Below the pieces are notes generated by a model. That model searched no databases. It saw only the letters and a program-made list of their open reading frames with translations, and had not been told where the DNA came from. The position numbers and the translations under genes are program-made. A DNA stretch of 64,000 nucleotides, taken from contig JAIEPF010000006.1 in NCBI GenBank assembly GCA_019749945.1, forward strand, positions 1-64,000, given 5' to 3'. Shown one piece after another: positions 63,512 through 64,000 of this stretch; position 1 is the first letter of the stretch, and every line of letters starts with the position of its first letter. Origin of the DNA: Burkholderiales bacterium. Its GTDB lineage: Bacteria; Pseudomonadota; Gammaproteobacteria; Burkholderiales; SG8-41.

Positions 63512-64000
63512 TTAGTGTGCGGTTTCGCGCCTGCTGTTGCTGTGATGCGCCCAGAAAAAGGCCGCGATGACGGTCAGCAGCACGAACAGCTGCGCCAGCA
63601 TCGATTCGGCAGTGGCATAAATGCCCAGCGCAGACAGGTTGAAGCCGCCGAAGGGCACCGCGGCGATCATGCCGGCTTCCTGCAGGGCCTTGATGCCGTG
63701 GCCGGTGAAGATCACCGCCAGCGCCGCCATCAGCACCGAGCAGGTCGCGAAGAACGGTCCGATCGGCAGGCGCACGCCGTAGCGCAGGATGACCCAGGCC
63801 AGCGCCACGAGTACGGCGACGCCGCAGAGAAAACCGATGACAATGTACCCATGCGCGCCTGCGCCGACCTGCTGCCACAGCGCCTGGTAAAACAGCACGG
63901 TTTCGAAGGCTTCTCGGTAAACCGCGAGGAAAGACACGCCGGCCAGAGCCCACAAGGTGCCGCCCTGCAGCGCTGCGCTTAGGTGTTGGTCGATGAAGGC
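63512..64000 (-). CDS. FTR1-family iron permease, 5' end beyond the window
   Basis: C-terminal part of a high-affinity iron permease. The frame is open to the right edge; 162 residues are visible. The iron-binding REXXE motif is AVYREAFETVLFYQ. At least three helices follow (GYIVIGFLCGVAVLVALAWVIL, FFATCSVLMAALAVIFTG, LFVLLTVIAAFFWAHH). It is the first visible gene of the operon that runs through PepSY, the small paralogues and the S4-like gene. Confidence 0.92.
   Translation of the reverse strand, partial: AFIDQHLSAALQGGTLWALAGVSFLAVYREAFETVLFYQALWQQVGAGAHGYIVIGFLCGVAVLVALAWVILRYGVRLPIGPFFATCSVLMAALAVIFTGHGIKALQEAGMIAAVPFGGFNLSALGIYATAESMLAQLFVLLTVIAAFFWAHHSNSRRETAH

Overview
The window is about 64 kb of GC-rich chromosome from a betaproteobacterium, complete except for one gene cut at the right edge. 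The evidence is the tig-clpP-clpX-lon-ppiD-fabI order, a hopanoid-type hpnC, tripartite-tricarboxylate (Bug) receptors, a PEP-CTERM protein and a full sox operon with soxCD. I cannot fix the genus from the sequence alone.

Layout. 0-10 kb: hpnC, the proteostasis block (trigger factor, ClpP, ClpX, Lon behind a heat-shock-type promoter, PpiD), three tRNAs and fabI. 10-17 kb: a four-gene Yej/Opp-like peptide ABC transporter whose two ATPase halves are fused through a linker that is itself a DNA repeat. 17-28 kb: mltD, gloB, a YafS-like methyltransferase, rnhA, dnaQ, tal, nudC, a low-GC PEP-CTERM gene lying between a tRNA-Val gene and a degenerate copy of its 3' half, a dadA-like oxidase, gltX and two tRNAs. 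28-34 kb: a LysR regulator divergent from a six-gene operon holding two selenoproteins, two members of a roughly 350-residue partner family and two orphan Bug receptors. 35-46 kb: a sulfur-oxidation region (ArsR, soxCDYZAXB, a SoxH-like hydrolase, a DsrE-like lipoprotein, a blh/bigR persulfide unit, a split YeeE/YedE transporter and a DUF599 protein). 46-48 kb: a third selenoprotein and a third partner gene. 48-58 kb: mixed housekeeping genes (bactofilin, MFS transporter, YhhQ, GST, dienelactone hydrolase, CoxG and XdhC family proteins). 57-64 kb: iron genes (bfd, bfr, a TonB-dependent receptor, a PepSY protein, an FTR1 permease) with a second rpsD-like gene embedded among them.

The main discovery is the three UGSC-type selenoproteins. 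Each reading frame is interrupted at the same point by an in-frame UGA followed by Gly-Ser-(Cys/Ser). In two copies the UGA is followed, after exactly 11 nt, by an 8-bp hairpin with a GTG loop, and the two stems differ by compensatory changes. This is what a bacterial SECIS element predicts. Standard gene calling would split these genes or call them broken. They lie next to a paralogous family with an invariant Met-Ala-Gly-Cys motif, which suggests a two-component redox or reductase system of unknown substrate. One copy carries UxxCxxC, the arrangement I recall for the Sec subunit of glycine and proline reductases, although this looks like a free-living sulfur oxidiser.

Other points of interest are an ahpC/ahpD deletion scar beside the iron genes, a probable tRNA-Val integration scar, several families of dispersed palindromic repeats, and a recurring A/T-rich intergenic motif.
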